Assembly (NCBI GenBank): GCA_013398955.1
Contig: VWPU01017683.1
Span: forward strand, 45,965-109,964
DNA length: 64,000 nt
Origin: Callaeas wilsoni
Taxonomy: Eukaryota > Chordata > Aves > Passeriformes > Callaeidae
Direction of reading: 5' to 3'
This document shows positions 37,431 to 50,640 of the stretch, in pieces (positions within the stretch are counted from its first letter, which is position 1; every line of letters starts with the position of its first letter). Under the pieces are notes generated by a model that made no database searches, had not been told where the DNA came from, and saw only the letters and a list, made by a program, of their open reading frames with translations. Made by a program: the position numbers and the translations under genes.

Positions 37431-38648
37431 CAGATTTTATGGAAATGGTATCGGCCCTTTAGAAAGCACATGTAGGTGTGTGAGAGGCATCCACAGAGGG
37501 CAAGCCCCAGCTACTCTGCAGGGTTCCCCGTGCAGGAAGGCTCTGGACCCACGGACTTTGTAGGAGGGCTGGCACACTGCTGGGGACAAACTGTGTGCCA
37601 GGCGAGCACTCCATCTCTCCCAGCACCAGGAAAAGCCCGGCCCTGTTGGCTTTCAGCCCTGGGGATCCACAGGCAGTGATCTCGGTGCGGGCTGGCTGCT
37701 GTTCTGAGCCAGGCAGGTGATGTGGTGGGTGATGTGGAAAGGGGCTGTAAAACGGGTGAGTTGTAGGTTTTGGTTCATCTGGAGTCGAGGCATTGCCAGG
37801 CCTGTGACAGGGCCTGGTGCCTCCGCTGCTCCCAGGGGAACCATGAATTAGCTGTGCCTGCTCCGAGGGCGGCGGAGGAGCGCGGCTTTGAGTGTCTGCT
37901 GAAACGGACACAAATCACCGCTGAAATCCCTGCTGGCCCCTAGCCAAGAAACCCATTTTCAAGCTCCTCCAGACTCATGCCCAGACGGCTGAGGCCATCA
38001 GACAGCCCGCTGTACAAGCTCTTGGGCACTTTCCTTCGGGGTGAGCCCATGACTCCAGCTCTAGCTGGATTGTGGTGTGTTCCTCTGACTGGTCCCAACA
38101 GCTAGCGCTGCCTTCACCCATATATAAGCAACTCATCTTCCTGACATGTGGGGCAGCTGCTTTTCCAAAGCTCCCGGAAGAGGATTAAGCCCAGCAACTC
38201 CAAGGTGAAACACTCCTTCAGCCTCCAGACACCAGGAGTGGAGGGAGAAGAGGTCCATGTCCAGCTTTCCCAGGAGGTCACACATCAGGGAGGTGTGGCG
38301 AGTTCCCACCTACAGACCCAGTCCTGCCCAGCAAGGCACTGTCACCTGCCAGCAGCTCCCACAGAGACAGGGATTCTTGCACCCACTCCCAGACATTACA
38401 AGAATCCAGTACATGATCATAAGAACACAGATGTAAATCTTGGTGTGTCCTGTCCTCATCTCTGGGAGCACATTAACCTCACCACCGCCAGCAGGGACCA
38501 GGCTCCTGCCATCACAGTCCAGAGAGTATTTCTCTAGCCAGGCCCCCGTGAACAACCTTCACATGGGCCCTCTCTCTGCTCAGCATTGCCAGCACACCCA
38601 CTCTGCCCCTGGCTCCGTCAGCCCCGCAGAGACATCAGCTCAGCTTAC

Positions 38649-38873
38649 CTTCCCCACATACAGCGGCTCCGTGCCCGTGTACTCCTCCACCACAAAGAAC
38701 TGATTCCAGACCCAGCCGCGCTTCACTCGCCCGCCAGCCAGCAGCGCAGGGTCCCCGGGCTCCCCTAGGCCAGGGCCCTCCACCGCCGTGTGCATGGCCC
38801 AGGACCCCAGCTCCTGGATGGCGCAGAACAGCAGCAGCATGGTCCACAAGAAGCCCTGCAGACCCTTCGCCAT
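38649..38873 (-). CDS. CDH22: CDH22 coding exon 1: signal peptide, propeptide, start of EC1
   Basis: This exon encodes residues 1-75. The ATG (38873-38871) has a strong context (GCC before, G after). A hydrophobic core at about residues 8-19 ([12 protein letters not shown]) gives a signal peptide. A short prosegment then ends in the furin-type site RVKR (residues 49-52). Mature EC1 would begin GWVWNQ, with Trp54 and Trp56 at mature positions 2 and 4. This is the pair of strand-swap tryptophans that defines type II cadherins and inserts into the partner's pocket during trans adhesion. The exon ends after GTEPLYVGK in phase 0 at a GTAAGC donor (38648). The propeptide is short, roughly 25 residues. 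The N-terminus before RVKR is not conserved enough to prove the start. An upstream ATG at 38893 is out of frame and would be removed if the acceptor at 38888 is used. Confidence 0.93.
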
Positions 38874-38887
38874 GGCACTCTAGGAGG
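38874..38887 (-). other. CDH22: Probable short 5' UTR segment of the ATG exon, with candidate splice acceptor
   Basis: Fourteen bases upstream of the ATG, a CAG (38890-38888) follows a moderately pyrimidine-rich run and could be the acceptor joining a noncoding upstream exon. The pyrimidine tract is weak, so the true 5' boundary could lie further right. Inference only. Confidence 0.4.
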
Positions 38888-41800
38888 CTGCATGAGCAGG
38901 AGCTTTTGGATGGGCAGCCAGCATCCTTCAGGGAAGAGCAGGAGGACAGTCCACACTAGGAGCGTGAGGCTGCCTGGTCAACACAGAGCATTCCCGTCCC
39001 TGCTGCATGCCGTGCCCTGCAGCTGGAGCACTCCTGTCCCCGCGCGAGTCACATCTGTGACAAGAGGCGTCCCGGGCTGCCCGCAGCTGGTGTGGAAGCA
39101 GTCAGTGCTGGTGCCTCGCAGCCTTCCCCTGGGTCTCCAGAGAAGAGTCTGGCAGCTGGCATTTGTCCTCGGGGACAGAGCTGCAGGGCTCCGTGCTCGG
39201 CTGCCGCCGGTCTCGCTGGGGAAGGGGGTGATGCACAGCCTGCTGCCCACCCCACTGGCGGGCACGGAACGCCGCAGCGGCACGTGGGGCACAGGCACCC
39301 ACCACCAGCACTCGCAGGAGGAGAAGGGAAGCTTTTCCACAAATGTTTTCACAGAGGAGTTAACAGGATGAGATGCTGTGGCCAACGTCTGCCTGTCCTG
39401 TGGCAGCCTTGGACTACTGTGCAAGGGGTGTGGCAGTGCAGGTGCCACACGTGCAGTTCACAAGGCCATTTGTAACTCCCATCTTCAGGGGGACGACATC
39501 CCAGTGCCCGGTGAAGAGTCCTTTGCCCAGATGATTCCAGTCACTTCCATTCTCTCCTGGCTCACACAGGGAGGTGCAGGGCAGTCAGCAGCATCTCCAG
39601 GAGCCTGGAAAAGACCAAGGTGTCAGAGCTGGTGTGAAAACATGGCCCAATGTCCCCCTGTGCTGCTCCTGCAGCCTTGGCCAGTATCTCCCACCCTGCC
39701 CCAGGTGCTCCACAGCAGGGCCAAGTCCCGCAGGTCCTGCCAGAGCAGGAGCACAATAGGGAGGGCTGCAGAGCTCTCAGCACTGCAGACCTCTTCTCCT
39801 GCAGGGACTCTGAGACCGAGGACCCTGCTGACAAGGGCACCTCCTCACCACATGGTCCTGGCTGTTGAGAGGAGTGAGATCTGTGCCCGGAGGGGGTCAT
39901 TGGGGCCCACACTGTTAGGAGATGTGTAGCAGCACTCCTGGCACTGCACAGCTGCTGGTGCCTGTGCAGGACCAGACCACAGCAGTCCTGCACAGGCAGA
40001 CAAGGCTCATGCTGGGGGATGCCAGCCCCTAAGCATGGGAGGTGCAGCCTGTCCAGACACTCCTGCAAGCCTTCCCTGCAGAATCTTTCTGTCATCTCAC
40101 CTCTGCAGCCATGGGCAGGAGAAAGCATCTGTTCAAGAATTCGCCACCTGGCTAACTCTAAAGGTAACAGTTTGAAAAAGGACTCTGGTGTAAGCTTCAA
40201 GCCCCCCTCAAGGCACTAAGGGCTGAGACATGAGACCTTTAGCCAAGAGTACATTGCATCCAGTGAGCACCTGGGGAGAAGAAGCCTGATCAGGAGATGG
40301 GGATGCAGCATCCATCTCTCCCTGCACCAATGCCCTGAGCTTCCACCAGAGCTCTGCGATACCAGCCACAGCCTGATCTACTCATGAAACATGCACCAGT
40401 CTGCAGAATTCATCTCTTGTCAGCTGTTACTCTAAATAAGAGACAGAAAGAGGGTGAATGGAAAGGCAAGTGATCCTGGACTAAATGTCCATCTACTCCC
40501 CAGAGAAAGGGAACTGGACTGTGCTTTGCACAGACACCTGCATGAATCTAAACAGTCTCAGCTGTTCAGAGGAGGGACAGCTCCCACATATTTCTCCAGC
40601 TCTTTCCCTCACTTGCCCCGCATTCTTCTCTGTGACTCCACCAAAGGGGCCGTTTCCCAAAGAGGGAACGTCTGCTGCACTCTTTCCTTTCTGCATTCAT
40701 TTGTCTGGACAAACACTTCCCTGAGAACAGCAAGGCATCATTCTACACTGCCTGTTCATGGTTCACAAGTTCTGTGTCACACAACGTGCACAAATCTATT
40801 CACCAAAAGGGCTCACATACGTCCCACCCCACGCACAGCTAAGATCACTAATACACACTGGCCTCTTTTGTCTATTTGTGCGCACACACATCTCCTCCCC
40901 ATGCACACGTGCTATATTCCGCTCACACATGCACATCAGCTGTCACATGTGCCAGCCCTGTGCACTTCATGCTCCAAGGAAGACAGGGTCTCCAGTGTAT
41001 TTTTATGTTAGCAATCATGGTACAGAAGCACCAACATTCCTCCCCACTCCTCCTCCCTGCCAGCCCATTTATTATGAAGATATTTCCACACCAGCCAGGT
41101 GAGGTTGTTGGCAATGTCACGACTGTCTTGCAGCCAGGCCTCTCCATGCAGAAGTGCTTCTTGTCCCTGCTCCCAAAGGGCAGCTGCACTGCTGGTGAGG
41201 ATCCCCATCAAACAGCAGAGTATTTAACACCAGAGACTCAGGAGAACGAGATGACTTTTAGGTGGGGGATGGACTGAGCCATGTCTTCCCATGAGTAGGG
41301 TAAAGTACCTTCCCAGATCAAACGCAGAGATCAGGGTCCCTGCTCTGGAGGAATGGAGCCGAGGCTGCCTGACCCACAGCAGGCTCCAGAGCAAGGTACT
41401 CACAAGAACAGCACATGTGCAAACGTGCTTTATCACACTTACGTGGGTATATAGAAGATAAATACAAGACATAGTGCACCACTGTCACAAACAGCACCTC
41501 TCCAAATCCTCACACCTAGGAGATCTGTGGTTTTCTTGGAGTACGGTACCCAGACAGTGAGACATGTCAATAAACTGAACAGCATAAGCTGTGCCAGAGC
41601 AAGAGGTTCAGGTCAGCACCAAGGGCAAGCAGTAAGTGTGGGAAGAACATCCTATCCAGCATCTCTGCCTTGCCACTCTGCAGCACTTTTGCAGGCAGCA
41701 CCTCCGGTTATAGCTGGTAAACTCAATTGCCAGAAAGAGAATTTAAAAAAGAATCCATCTGCATGTGTTCTCAGGACAACTATGTCAGCAGAGCAGAAGC

Positions 41801-44800
41801 AGCCACCACCTGCTGAAGTCTCCCACTCTGCCCACCCAGCATCCTCTCCCTGCCATCCAGGAGCAGATCCCTCCACATTGATTTATAAAGCCCTGCCAGA
41901 AGCCTGACAAGGCAGCAATGCCAGTGCCAGGGAGCAGTTCTGCAACACTGAAGGCCTTCTGAACACATGGGGAGGTTGAAAGAAAGCCAGTCCAATGGAG
42001 CAAATCCTGGCACCACAACTAACGTCAGCATCCAGGGTCTCCAACCGAGCTGGCACATGAAGGCAGCACATTCCCACTGCCTCTAGTACGCAGCACTCAG
42101 GGCACACAGCTGGCAGAAAGCACCAACACTGTCTCTGTGACAGCAGTAGGAGCCACCTTCATCCCCCTCATCAGAGCATTTCACACCTTAGTGGCACCTG
42201 ATTTCCCCCATGACACAACTGCCCCAGCCACACACTGCAGACAGCCCAGTGCACACAGGAGTGGCACTGCTCCTTGTTCAGAAATGGGCCTTCTCTGTCA
42301 GCCTCACCAGAGTAACAGCACATAAATGGAAGCAGCACAATCCCAAACAGCATCAATAAAGTTTAAATGCACACACTAAGGCGAGGCAGAAAAGAGGAAG
42401 TGAGGGCAGAAGATGCTGCAATGGGTGAGCTCCACTTGAGCAGAGCTGCTCCCTGGCTGGCAGACAAGCTGGCCCACAGTTCCCAAGGCAACTTGTTCAG
42501 CCCTGTTGCATCTGAGCACACCACAGAGGAGATTCTGCACAGAGAGGAGAGCCCTGCTGAGCACCCATGGGATGGGCTGCGTTGCTGTGGGAAACACAAC
42601 CTTATGTATAAAAAACAGCATAATAGCTGGGACTCTATATGTAGCAGATTTCTCATCTGAGCTAATGCAGTTTGCTGCTGACTGTCTCACGTGTCCAAAG
42701 TTCAGCTACTCTCAGCTGAGCTGTTTGCATGCTCTTCCTGTAGGCAGCAGTGCAGGTGCTGTAACCCGAGTTGCCTCATCCAGGTCCCAGGCATCAAAGC
42801 CCAACTACAGAACCTGTGGCAACCTCCAGTTCCCTGCACCACAAAACGCGGACCCAGAGCCCGTAGCCAGGCTCATTGCCACAAACCAGGTCCTTCTTCT
42901 ACAGTGACAAATTCTCAGCCTGTGTCCCTTCCGTGACAGTTTCAGGGTCATGTCTCCCAGTGTGCACAACCTTCTTTCCAGCTGTCACATCACAGACCTC
43001 TTCCAGAGGCTGCAAAGCCAAGAGCCTCAAGTCCTGCTCACGCCCTCGCAGCAGCAGGAATCAAGACACCCCAGAAAGTCCCATGCACAGGAACCAGGGC
43101 TAGCACAATATTTATTTCCCTGTGTTATTGAAACCCTTTCACCAACAGCTGGAAGTGCCACTTCTCTCTGCCACACATGAGCAGCGGGGCTGTAAATAAC
43201 CAGTGGGAGCTGCTGCTGCAGCTGGCGCAGCCCACAGCAGCACACATGCACCCACATGGCAGCGTGCCCAGCACTCACCACACCATGCAGGTTTCCATGC
43301 AGAGAGTGAAGCACCAGACCCTCGCATCGCCCCAGGCCCAGGGTGATGTCCCCTCTCCTGCTGCTCTGCCATCCCCGCTTCTCAATTATCAGCACAACTC
43401 CCCCCTCTCCTCCCCACAAGAGCTCGTGCAGTTTGTTGGTGTGCATTTGGCACAGCTATACTGTACATCATGTTGACAGTAGAAATTACATCCTGAGCTT
43501 ATGTTTTACACTGTGCTCTGTCAGAACTCACCGCAGCCCAGTGATCAGGACAAATTGAATAGCATCCTGTCCATGTCAATATTTATTTCATTTTACAAAT
43601 GCAGGCTGATGCTGGAGAAAGTAGGCAGGGGGAGGGGGAAGACATGGGCAGGCAATAGCACACCAGGATAGCACTGCCCAGTACACCACAGTCCTACATT
43701 ACTGCCCAACACGGCAGGGCCAAGGCAGCGGTGCCTCGGGAGCCCAGGGAGGGCTGTCCCACCCAGAGGCCAGGGAGCACCCCCGGGAGCTCATGCAGTG
43801 CTCCCATGCACACAGCTCTACTGGAAGGGTTGGCACACCCGTCCTGTTCCTCTGAGATAAGTCCTAATAATTGGTACAAAACGCAGAACTGCCCACCGGG
43901 TACCAGAAGATGCAAAGGCAGGGAAAGAGAGTCCTCTCTCCTCAACCCTAGCCTGCAGCCTCAGCAAACACGAGCTTGGATGTCCTGCTTTGGCTCCTGA
44001 CTCCTCCCAACAGAGCAGCACCAGCTTCCAGCAGGAGCATCAAGACTGCTCCAGCTGTTCAGAACAGCCACGAGGATGCTGCAAAGGCTGCTGAGGAGCA
44101 AGGCAAGAGCAAGGCACTGCTTGTGCCACCCTCTAGAATGCAGAGCTACAGCATGAATACCAAGCACAAAACAGGAGCTCCTTAAAGCTTGGGCTTTCTT
44201 CCACTTTTCCATGGCCCTTCCACACCCCAGAGGACAGAAGGAAATGAAGGCTGCAGTAGGAGGGTCGCCGGTCAGAGACAGTAGCTCAGTCCTGATGCCC
44301 ATGGTCCTCTTGCTGCTGGATTAGCTGCCTGCAGAACGAGTTCAAACTGGGAGCATCCCTTACCTGGCTCCAGCCTCACTACCCAGCAAGGCCAAGGAAG
44401 GAGCAGACAGCAGCACAGCAGGGACAGTCCTCAAGGTGGGGACAGCAGTGGCTGCCAGCGCCTGCATGCAGAATCCCAACCTCGTGGCTGAAAACTGAGA
44501 GCTTCTGGACTCTCATGCTATCAGAGAGCTGCTCCTCTCCCAAGGGTGGATCATGCAGGGATCTCACAAAGGGGGCATGAGAAGAGCTGTGGTGTGCCTG
44601 CATCCCCAGGTCTGGAGCAGATATCTCTGACCAGAGTCATGAGGAAGCCACACAGGTCCAGCACTGTTCTGTCGGCTGACCACAGCTACCTCACAGGAAG
44701 GCTGCAGAGAAGAGCATGGGGGGATATAAGAGGCAGGTTGGACATGCAGGCAGAGCACAGTCACAGCTTTGTCAATGGTCTGTAGTTCTGCTTCCAACAG

Positions 44801-46419
44801 GCAGGACTACAGCATCTTTGGAGATGACCCAGGACAGAAAGTCAGATGGACAAAAGCTCCTACCTGACTCCCAGCAAGCAGTCATACATGCCCCACTGCT
44901 AGAGCAGCAAGTAGAGCACAAGTTTCACATCAGCTTGTTCCCAAACCATGCAAACCTATCTGGAGAGCCTTTCTAAAGAGTGGGGCCAACCTCCAGCGCC
45001 AACCAGCCCCCTCCATTCCCCGCCCAGCCCTTCCTGACCCCACTGTGCCTTTACCTGGGAGCTCAGAGGGTGTGCGCTGGGCTCCAGCACCATCCACGCG
45101 TGTCAGCTGTGTCACCTTAAGGGAACAGCTGAAGCCACGTGCAAGCACAAGAGCAGCTCTGGGGATCAAATTAATGCCAGCTCAGTCTGCATCCACGGGG
45201 AGCCCACCTGCCTCACATCTGAGAGCGTGGGCAGCACAACAGCCCAGCCTCAGACAGCCCTTGCTGGGAGATGGGGCAGGAAAAAGTCTGCAATTACTCC
45301 AACAGCAATTCTCCTCCAGCACTGCCTACAGTGCAGCACGGGGGCTGTGACCACGTCTCCTCCTGTTAAACGGGATTCAAATCCGCTTAATGCTCCCCCT
45401 CCTGGGAAAAGGAACAGGCTGGCTAGAACACACTCCCTGGATCTGTTGTATGGAGGTAATACAAGCATGGCAAGGCTGCTGCAAAGCTTTAAGATGGTTC
45501 ATAATCTCCAGGCCTAGGGCTAAGACATGAACTCAGGCTCTCTGGAGCTCACTTTCTCTACTGGATATTGTAAGACAAGATGAGGCAAAGATATGATTTT
45601 TTTTTTTCTTTTATAAACTTCTCCTCTAAATCTAGAGACGAGGGATGAGGCAATCTTACCAGACATAAAATACTGTCAACTCCAGGCCAGGCAGGTGTAT
45701 CACAATCAAGCTTCCAACATCCCACACGCTGTCTCTTGACAACACGCATCAGCACGACACCAAGCCTGGACCACTGCACCTTGGCCAAGCACCCACCCAT
45801 ACCCCCACAACTTCCCACAGCTCCTCTCTAGCATTCAAGAGGCTCCCCAGAATCACCCCTTTGGGCTGGACAATGGAATGGTCAGGGCATTGAGCCCTCT
45901 GCCCCACAGGGAGCACTCTGCAGTTTTGGAACACCAGGGACCAACAAGACAGCCTGGCTGCAGCCCCCACAAACCAGCATCCTTGACTGGAGTGCATGAA
46001 CACCCACGGCGAATTCTGTAAGGGATGGCAGCACTGCTGAGAGAAAAGGTGTGGGATGTCCACTCACAGCAAGACAGATGATGATCATAACCACTGCACT
46101 GCAAGTTCCCATTCCACAGCAGATCCCATCAGTGGTATTTAAGCCTCAATGTTCAGATAAAGCTGGACAAAGTAACAGAATACTGGTGCCACAGAGAGCA
46201 GCTGTAAGCTAGACAGGTTTTTGCCACTGCAAGCTCTGGAACCCCCATTGCACCCTCTGCTGAAATGGGTCCTGCAGAAGACAGGCTGTAACTCAGTGTC
46301 CTTTCCAGAATACCAACAAATTTTTGCCCATCAAGTGAGAGATGGCTAGAGATATTAACCTGGATAGCACATAGCATCACACTGTGTACAAATGCTAGAG
46401 ATCAGTGGCAAAAGGATTA

Positions 46420-47310
46420 AAAACTTGAAATAAGATATTTAAATTACTTTTATGTTTACTTACACAGTGAAAGGGTCATGTAACCAGTTACTGGATAAGC
46501 ACATCCCAAGTGCAGGTCCAGACTGTGCAAGGCAATGTTTGGTAGCAGTCAGCCTTTCAGCAAGTCTTCAGCCCTGATACAGAGCACGGAAGACAGACAG
46601 ACAATGATAAAATCAAGTTCTCTCTCTGATGTCACTCTAGCCTCAGCTTCAACAACAGGGCAGAAAACCTATTATCCGTAGTAAAAGTTTAGTCATGCTT
46701 ATTCTTGAAGTAAATCTCTGGATTTCCTCTTTCTGCTTCCTTGGAACTATTCTCTCAGCAAGGAACTCCTTCATCTGCCTTTCTTCTAAGATAAACTTGC
46801 ACATAGTTGAGAAAAGTTGTTTTTGCAGAAGAATGTGTACCTACACAATGCTCAGGTCTGTATGACTAAACATGCCTCTTTTCCCTGCTTTTTAAGTTGC
46901 TTTAAGTTTAATTATTGTCCCCTTTGATGCTGCCTTGAGAAATTATAATAGAAGAATGAGGCAACTGCCAGAGCAGGAGCTATTCACAACCTTTTGACTT
47001 CTCATGTTCAGTCACTTTCTGCTATCAGACACACTGGGAGGAACACTATTTGTTAAAGCTCTCACACAAGCATTGTTTGGAAAGAAGTATTTTCAAAGTT
47101 TAGGAGGTTTTTTTTTTCCCTCCAAATCTTCTCTAGTCCAAGTTTCAAAGAAATTTTAATTGCAAAGAAAATCTCAACATTTGCCCTAGGGAGGAGGTTT
47201 TTACAGCCATAACCGTCTCGCTCTGCAGCAATTCTTTTCCAAATATGGAATTTTCATGCCTTGTCTACGTGAATACAATACTTTTAATTCGTCTTTAAAA
47301 ACAATCTCGG
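46420..47310. promoter_or_regulatory. Long AT-rich, gene-free block
   Basis: About 900 bases with almost no open frames of note and lower GC than the surroundings. It includes a T-run at about 47108-47118 and TAATTATT-type motifs. Nothing else recognisable; could be a regulatory region or an old degraded repeat. Confidence 0.2.
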
Positions 47311-50300
47311 AGAGGAGGTGGAAGCAGCCATCACAGCATTTCTGTCACAACTTCTGGGATGGACAGAGCTCCTCCTGCTGTGGTGAGAAAGCTCCAGAGC
47401 TCAGAGCAAGTCGTTAATTTTAGGATGTGGACAGAGAGCTGTATCTGAAAGTCACTCCCTTACAAACACCCTGTACAGAGTCAGAAGTTGCATTCCCAAA
47501 AGAGCTGCATCTTTTATGCCCCAGCACCTCCTGAGGAGCCAGAAGTGCTCTCGTGCAGTGGGGCAGAGAACCCCCACAAGCTTCCACCGCCAGAGCTGCA
47601 CCTGTGGCACAGCCCAAGGACACATAGGGACCACCATCGCTCCCCTCCTTGCCTCCTGCTGCCGCTTCTTCAGGCCCTGAACACCAGCAAAAGTGACAAG
47701 AAAGGAAAGGCATGATCCCAAAACAGGGCAGGTGGAATCAAAGCTGATGGCCCAGACAACGGGCCATTTGGATAGGAATTAAAGTACAAAGTAAAATAAA
47801 AAAAGCACAAAATGGAATTCTTCCACTTTGACAAATGTGGAGGGAATTGGGTTCTTTTAAGCCAATGTTTGGCAGATACATGAATTATTTATAATTCAAT
47901 ATTGTGTGATTAAATGGAAAATTGAAGATGTTCATAGCTCTGTCTGCAACTTTCTACCTCTTGTGAAAGACTCCCCAAATTCCTACACAGAATAGCAAGT
48001 GGGTATTATACTGAATCAGAAAGGTTCAAAGAAACCTCCTTCAATTTGCTTCTTCAGGTTCAAGGTCACGTTCAGACTCAGTCCTCTGGTGAAATAAATA
48101 CTATGGCAGGCACACATCACTTTCAGGAAGGTCTCTTGCTGCTGCTCACTCTTCTTCCCTATACATCTTAATCCTCTTAGCAATTTTGTCCTTGGAAATC
48201 CCTCAGTCTTCATGACAGGAGATCTGCAACCCCTCTTTACCGAAGGCATGAGACCGAGGAAGTCCCTTCCCCTGACAGCACACTGTCATTTTGAGACTAA
48301 GACCAGGCGCCCACAGGATCCTCCACAATGAAGCAGAGAGGTTGTGAGGGAGGACAAGAGAGCAGCAAAAAACCAGGACAAGACCTGGGGGGCTGCACCT
48401 GCAGTTTTCACAGTACCTCTCTGCAGTCTAGCAAGATGATCTGGTTGTGCACAGCCCAAATTAGAAGCCTGTACCAACTTTCTGCTGCAGATACCTCTTT
48501 GGGTGCCTTTGGCCCAAGCTAAGTGGCTTTCTCAGCACCTCAGGACAAGCCTGCAGCAATAAACAGCTGTTGGAAAGGTGGAAGAATGAGTGTAATTAGT
48601 CTCCTTAATGCCAATTTCAGCCTGAGCTCTCACACTTAAGAAAACTGTTACAGCGATTTTCTTTTTTTCAGAGGAGCTCATTAAATAAAAATTAGAAACA
48701 AGATAGTATAATGGGTAAGAAAATTATTTCTGCAACATCCTGCTAAAATCCAACACTGCCCTGCCTACCGACAGGCTTTCCTGGTTTGGAAGGAGATGCT
48801 CCAAACCTTCCTGCTCTCCAGGAATTCCTAAGCACCAGGAAGAAAAGAAGCAATCTGGGTACCACAGGAATTTAGGAACCTGAAGCAGAATGTTGCACAG
48901 CCTCATCCCTCAAAGAGGAAGTAAATCTGCTTTGCTAAGGTGCAGCACCGTGCAGACCACTCCACCGCAGCTGGCAGAAATCCCTGGCAGCTGAATCTCC
49001 AACACAGGTAGTACATTTTGGCCAAGCCTGTTTGAAAGTCAACGTCTCCAAGAGGAGCAAAGCAAGGAGAGGGGCTGCCCAGATGATCAGAGCTCTGCTA
49101 TGTCCCTTTCTGGGTCCCTGAGGCTCCAGGTTGAGCAGAAACCAGTCAGCAGTGAGCAGTGTTCTCAGGAACAAGCACCAGAGCATCACAGCCCCACGGG
49201 AGCCTCTGGATGGCCACCCTGGCACACACTCATTCAAATCAAAGCCCATCTCACCCTCACAAAGAACAGCCAGGAGGGACCAGAGCCTCTTGCTGGGCCA
49301 GGGACCCACACACTGGAGCAGATGTGCCAGGAATCCTCAGAGCACAGCGTTTGCCCACGAGCTGCAGATAACAGCCTTCTCCAGACTAAAAGACTGACCT
49401 CCTTGTAAGCAACTTGCAGACAACAGCAACAGGCTAAATTTTGCATTCAAGCATTAATGATTGATGCATTATTTATTTGGAATCATTTGCTTCATTCTAC
49501 TAATCACATCACCACTACCAGCTCCTGACAATGAACAGTGCTTAGAGTCATGTCCCAGGAGTCAGCCGCTGCCCAGAGAAACTCAAAGCACAGCTCGGCG
49601 GCCTCAGGGCTATTTCACCTCCCCAGGAAAAACACCCAGGCTTTGCCAAAAGCTGCTCACTGCCCTGCAGACACTACAAGCCACATACCCTCTGATGGCC
49701 AGCACGTCACTCCTGCACACTGCCCCACGTCCAGAGGGAGCTGCCTAAACTAGCTCCTGTCCCACAAGGGCTCGCTTGCAGTCAGAAGAAACCGGCACCG
49801 CACGCACGCTTCTCCTGCCCTGAGCCCTTCTTGTACTTTGAGCCCAACCTCCTGTCGTGCTTTAACTGCCAAACAAGGTAACCACTATGAGCTCCTGCCA
49901 AATTCACATGCCAGGTCAACGGCCCAACTTGGGCCCCACCAAGCAGCCCTCCCTGCCAGGGCGAACAGCCCCATAAAGAGAGCCCACGTGGAAACCAGAC
50001 ATCCCCAGAGCAGAGCAGCCCTTCGTCCCCTCTGTGCACAGCCCAGAACATCCCACTTCTCTCCCTGCAGGCGCTCCTGTGCAAGCAAAACCCATGCAGC
50101 AGAGGACAGAGACCCCCTTCCCCAGAGGAACCAGTCCTTTGGGAATGGACCAAGTCAGGATGGCAGCTCTGGAGACAGGGAGACCACCTGTCCCAGGTAA
50201 CTTGCATGCAAATGAAGAAGCATTTTAGCATCCTGTCTGGTAGAATCAAATTTTTATATCCTTCCATGCCCACTAAATTCTGTTCACAAAGACCAAGGGA

Positions 50301-50384
50301 AAAAAAAAAGGAAGTAAAAGCTTTAATAAATGCTAGAAGAGCAGGGAGCTCACACCAGCTCCCAGCCCAGCGTAGCTCAGGGAT

Positions 50385-50640
50385 TATCTAGGCAATAGTT
50401 TATTTTTCTCTCCAGTATCATTTTCCCAGCTTGATCTCCACTGTCGCAGTATGATGGTTTCACCCCATTAGCCTTGCTTAAAAAAGTGATCCCAGGACTG
50501 TGAGTGTTATTGCCCACATAAATCAGGAGGCTTTGAATATGGAGCACCTTTAAATAAACAGCTGATGGAAGTGAAGTTCCGGGATCATTATTAATAGCTT
50601 TTCATTTCTGTGTCCGCTGTGCTGTGACATTCTTTCCCAG
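50385..50640. promoter_or_regulatory. AT-rich candidate conserved element upstream of the ATG exon
   Basis: Unique, non-repetitive text with CCCCATTAGCCTTGC, TTTGAATATGGAGCACC, CTTTAAATAAACAGCTG and GGATCATTATTAATAGC. The mix of distinct motifs rather than simple AT runs resembles a developmental enhancer. Confidence 0.3.

Larger units (their letters stand above)
34679..38648 (-). other. CDH22: Intron between coding exons 1 and 2 (3970 bp)
   Basis: Phase 0 GT-AG intron. It holds AT-rich, TAAT-rich blocks at 35690-35945 and 36990-37430, a minisatellite with an ambiguous base at 36125-36230, and a CR1-like LINE fragment at about 36570-36700. No exon-like frame with cadherin similarity was seen. 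Confidence 0.9.
1..38887 (-). other. CDH22: CDH22 gene body, 5' half (coding exons 1-7 of a longer gene)
   Basis: Seven minus-strand exons splice in frame to encode the N-terminal 462 residues of a type II classical cadherin, a single-pass calcium-dependent adhesion receptor of the plasma membrane. Assignment to CDH22 rather than another type II cadherin rests on recalled similarity in several diagnostic stretches: the EC1 start [20 protein letters not shown], the EC2 start with [11 protein letters not shown], the [20 protein letters not shown] segment, and TAGWHNITVLAMEA in EC4. Exon lengths after the first and all intron phases (0,1,1,1,0,2,1) follow the type II cadherin gene plan. The 3' exons (about 120, 118 and 250 bp plus a large terminal cytoplasmic exon in family members) are absent, so the gene runs off the left edge. 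In human the flanking genes are CD40 and SLC35C2; neither is visible here. Confidence 0.95.

Noticed and set aside
38891..38893. Upstream ATG as the CDH22 start
   Set aside because: Out of frame with the cadherin sequence, gives a Cys/Arg-rich frame, and lies on the intron side of the candidate acceptor.
39562..40200. 212-codon minus-strand frame upstream of the ATG exon
   Set aside because: No similarity to any cadherin N-terminus or other family recognised; no plausible splice link to exon 1.
40880..40945. CA/CACACA-rich stretch considered as microsatellite
   Set aside because: Too interrupted to count as a clean dinucleotide repeat.
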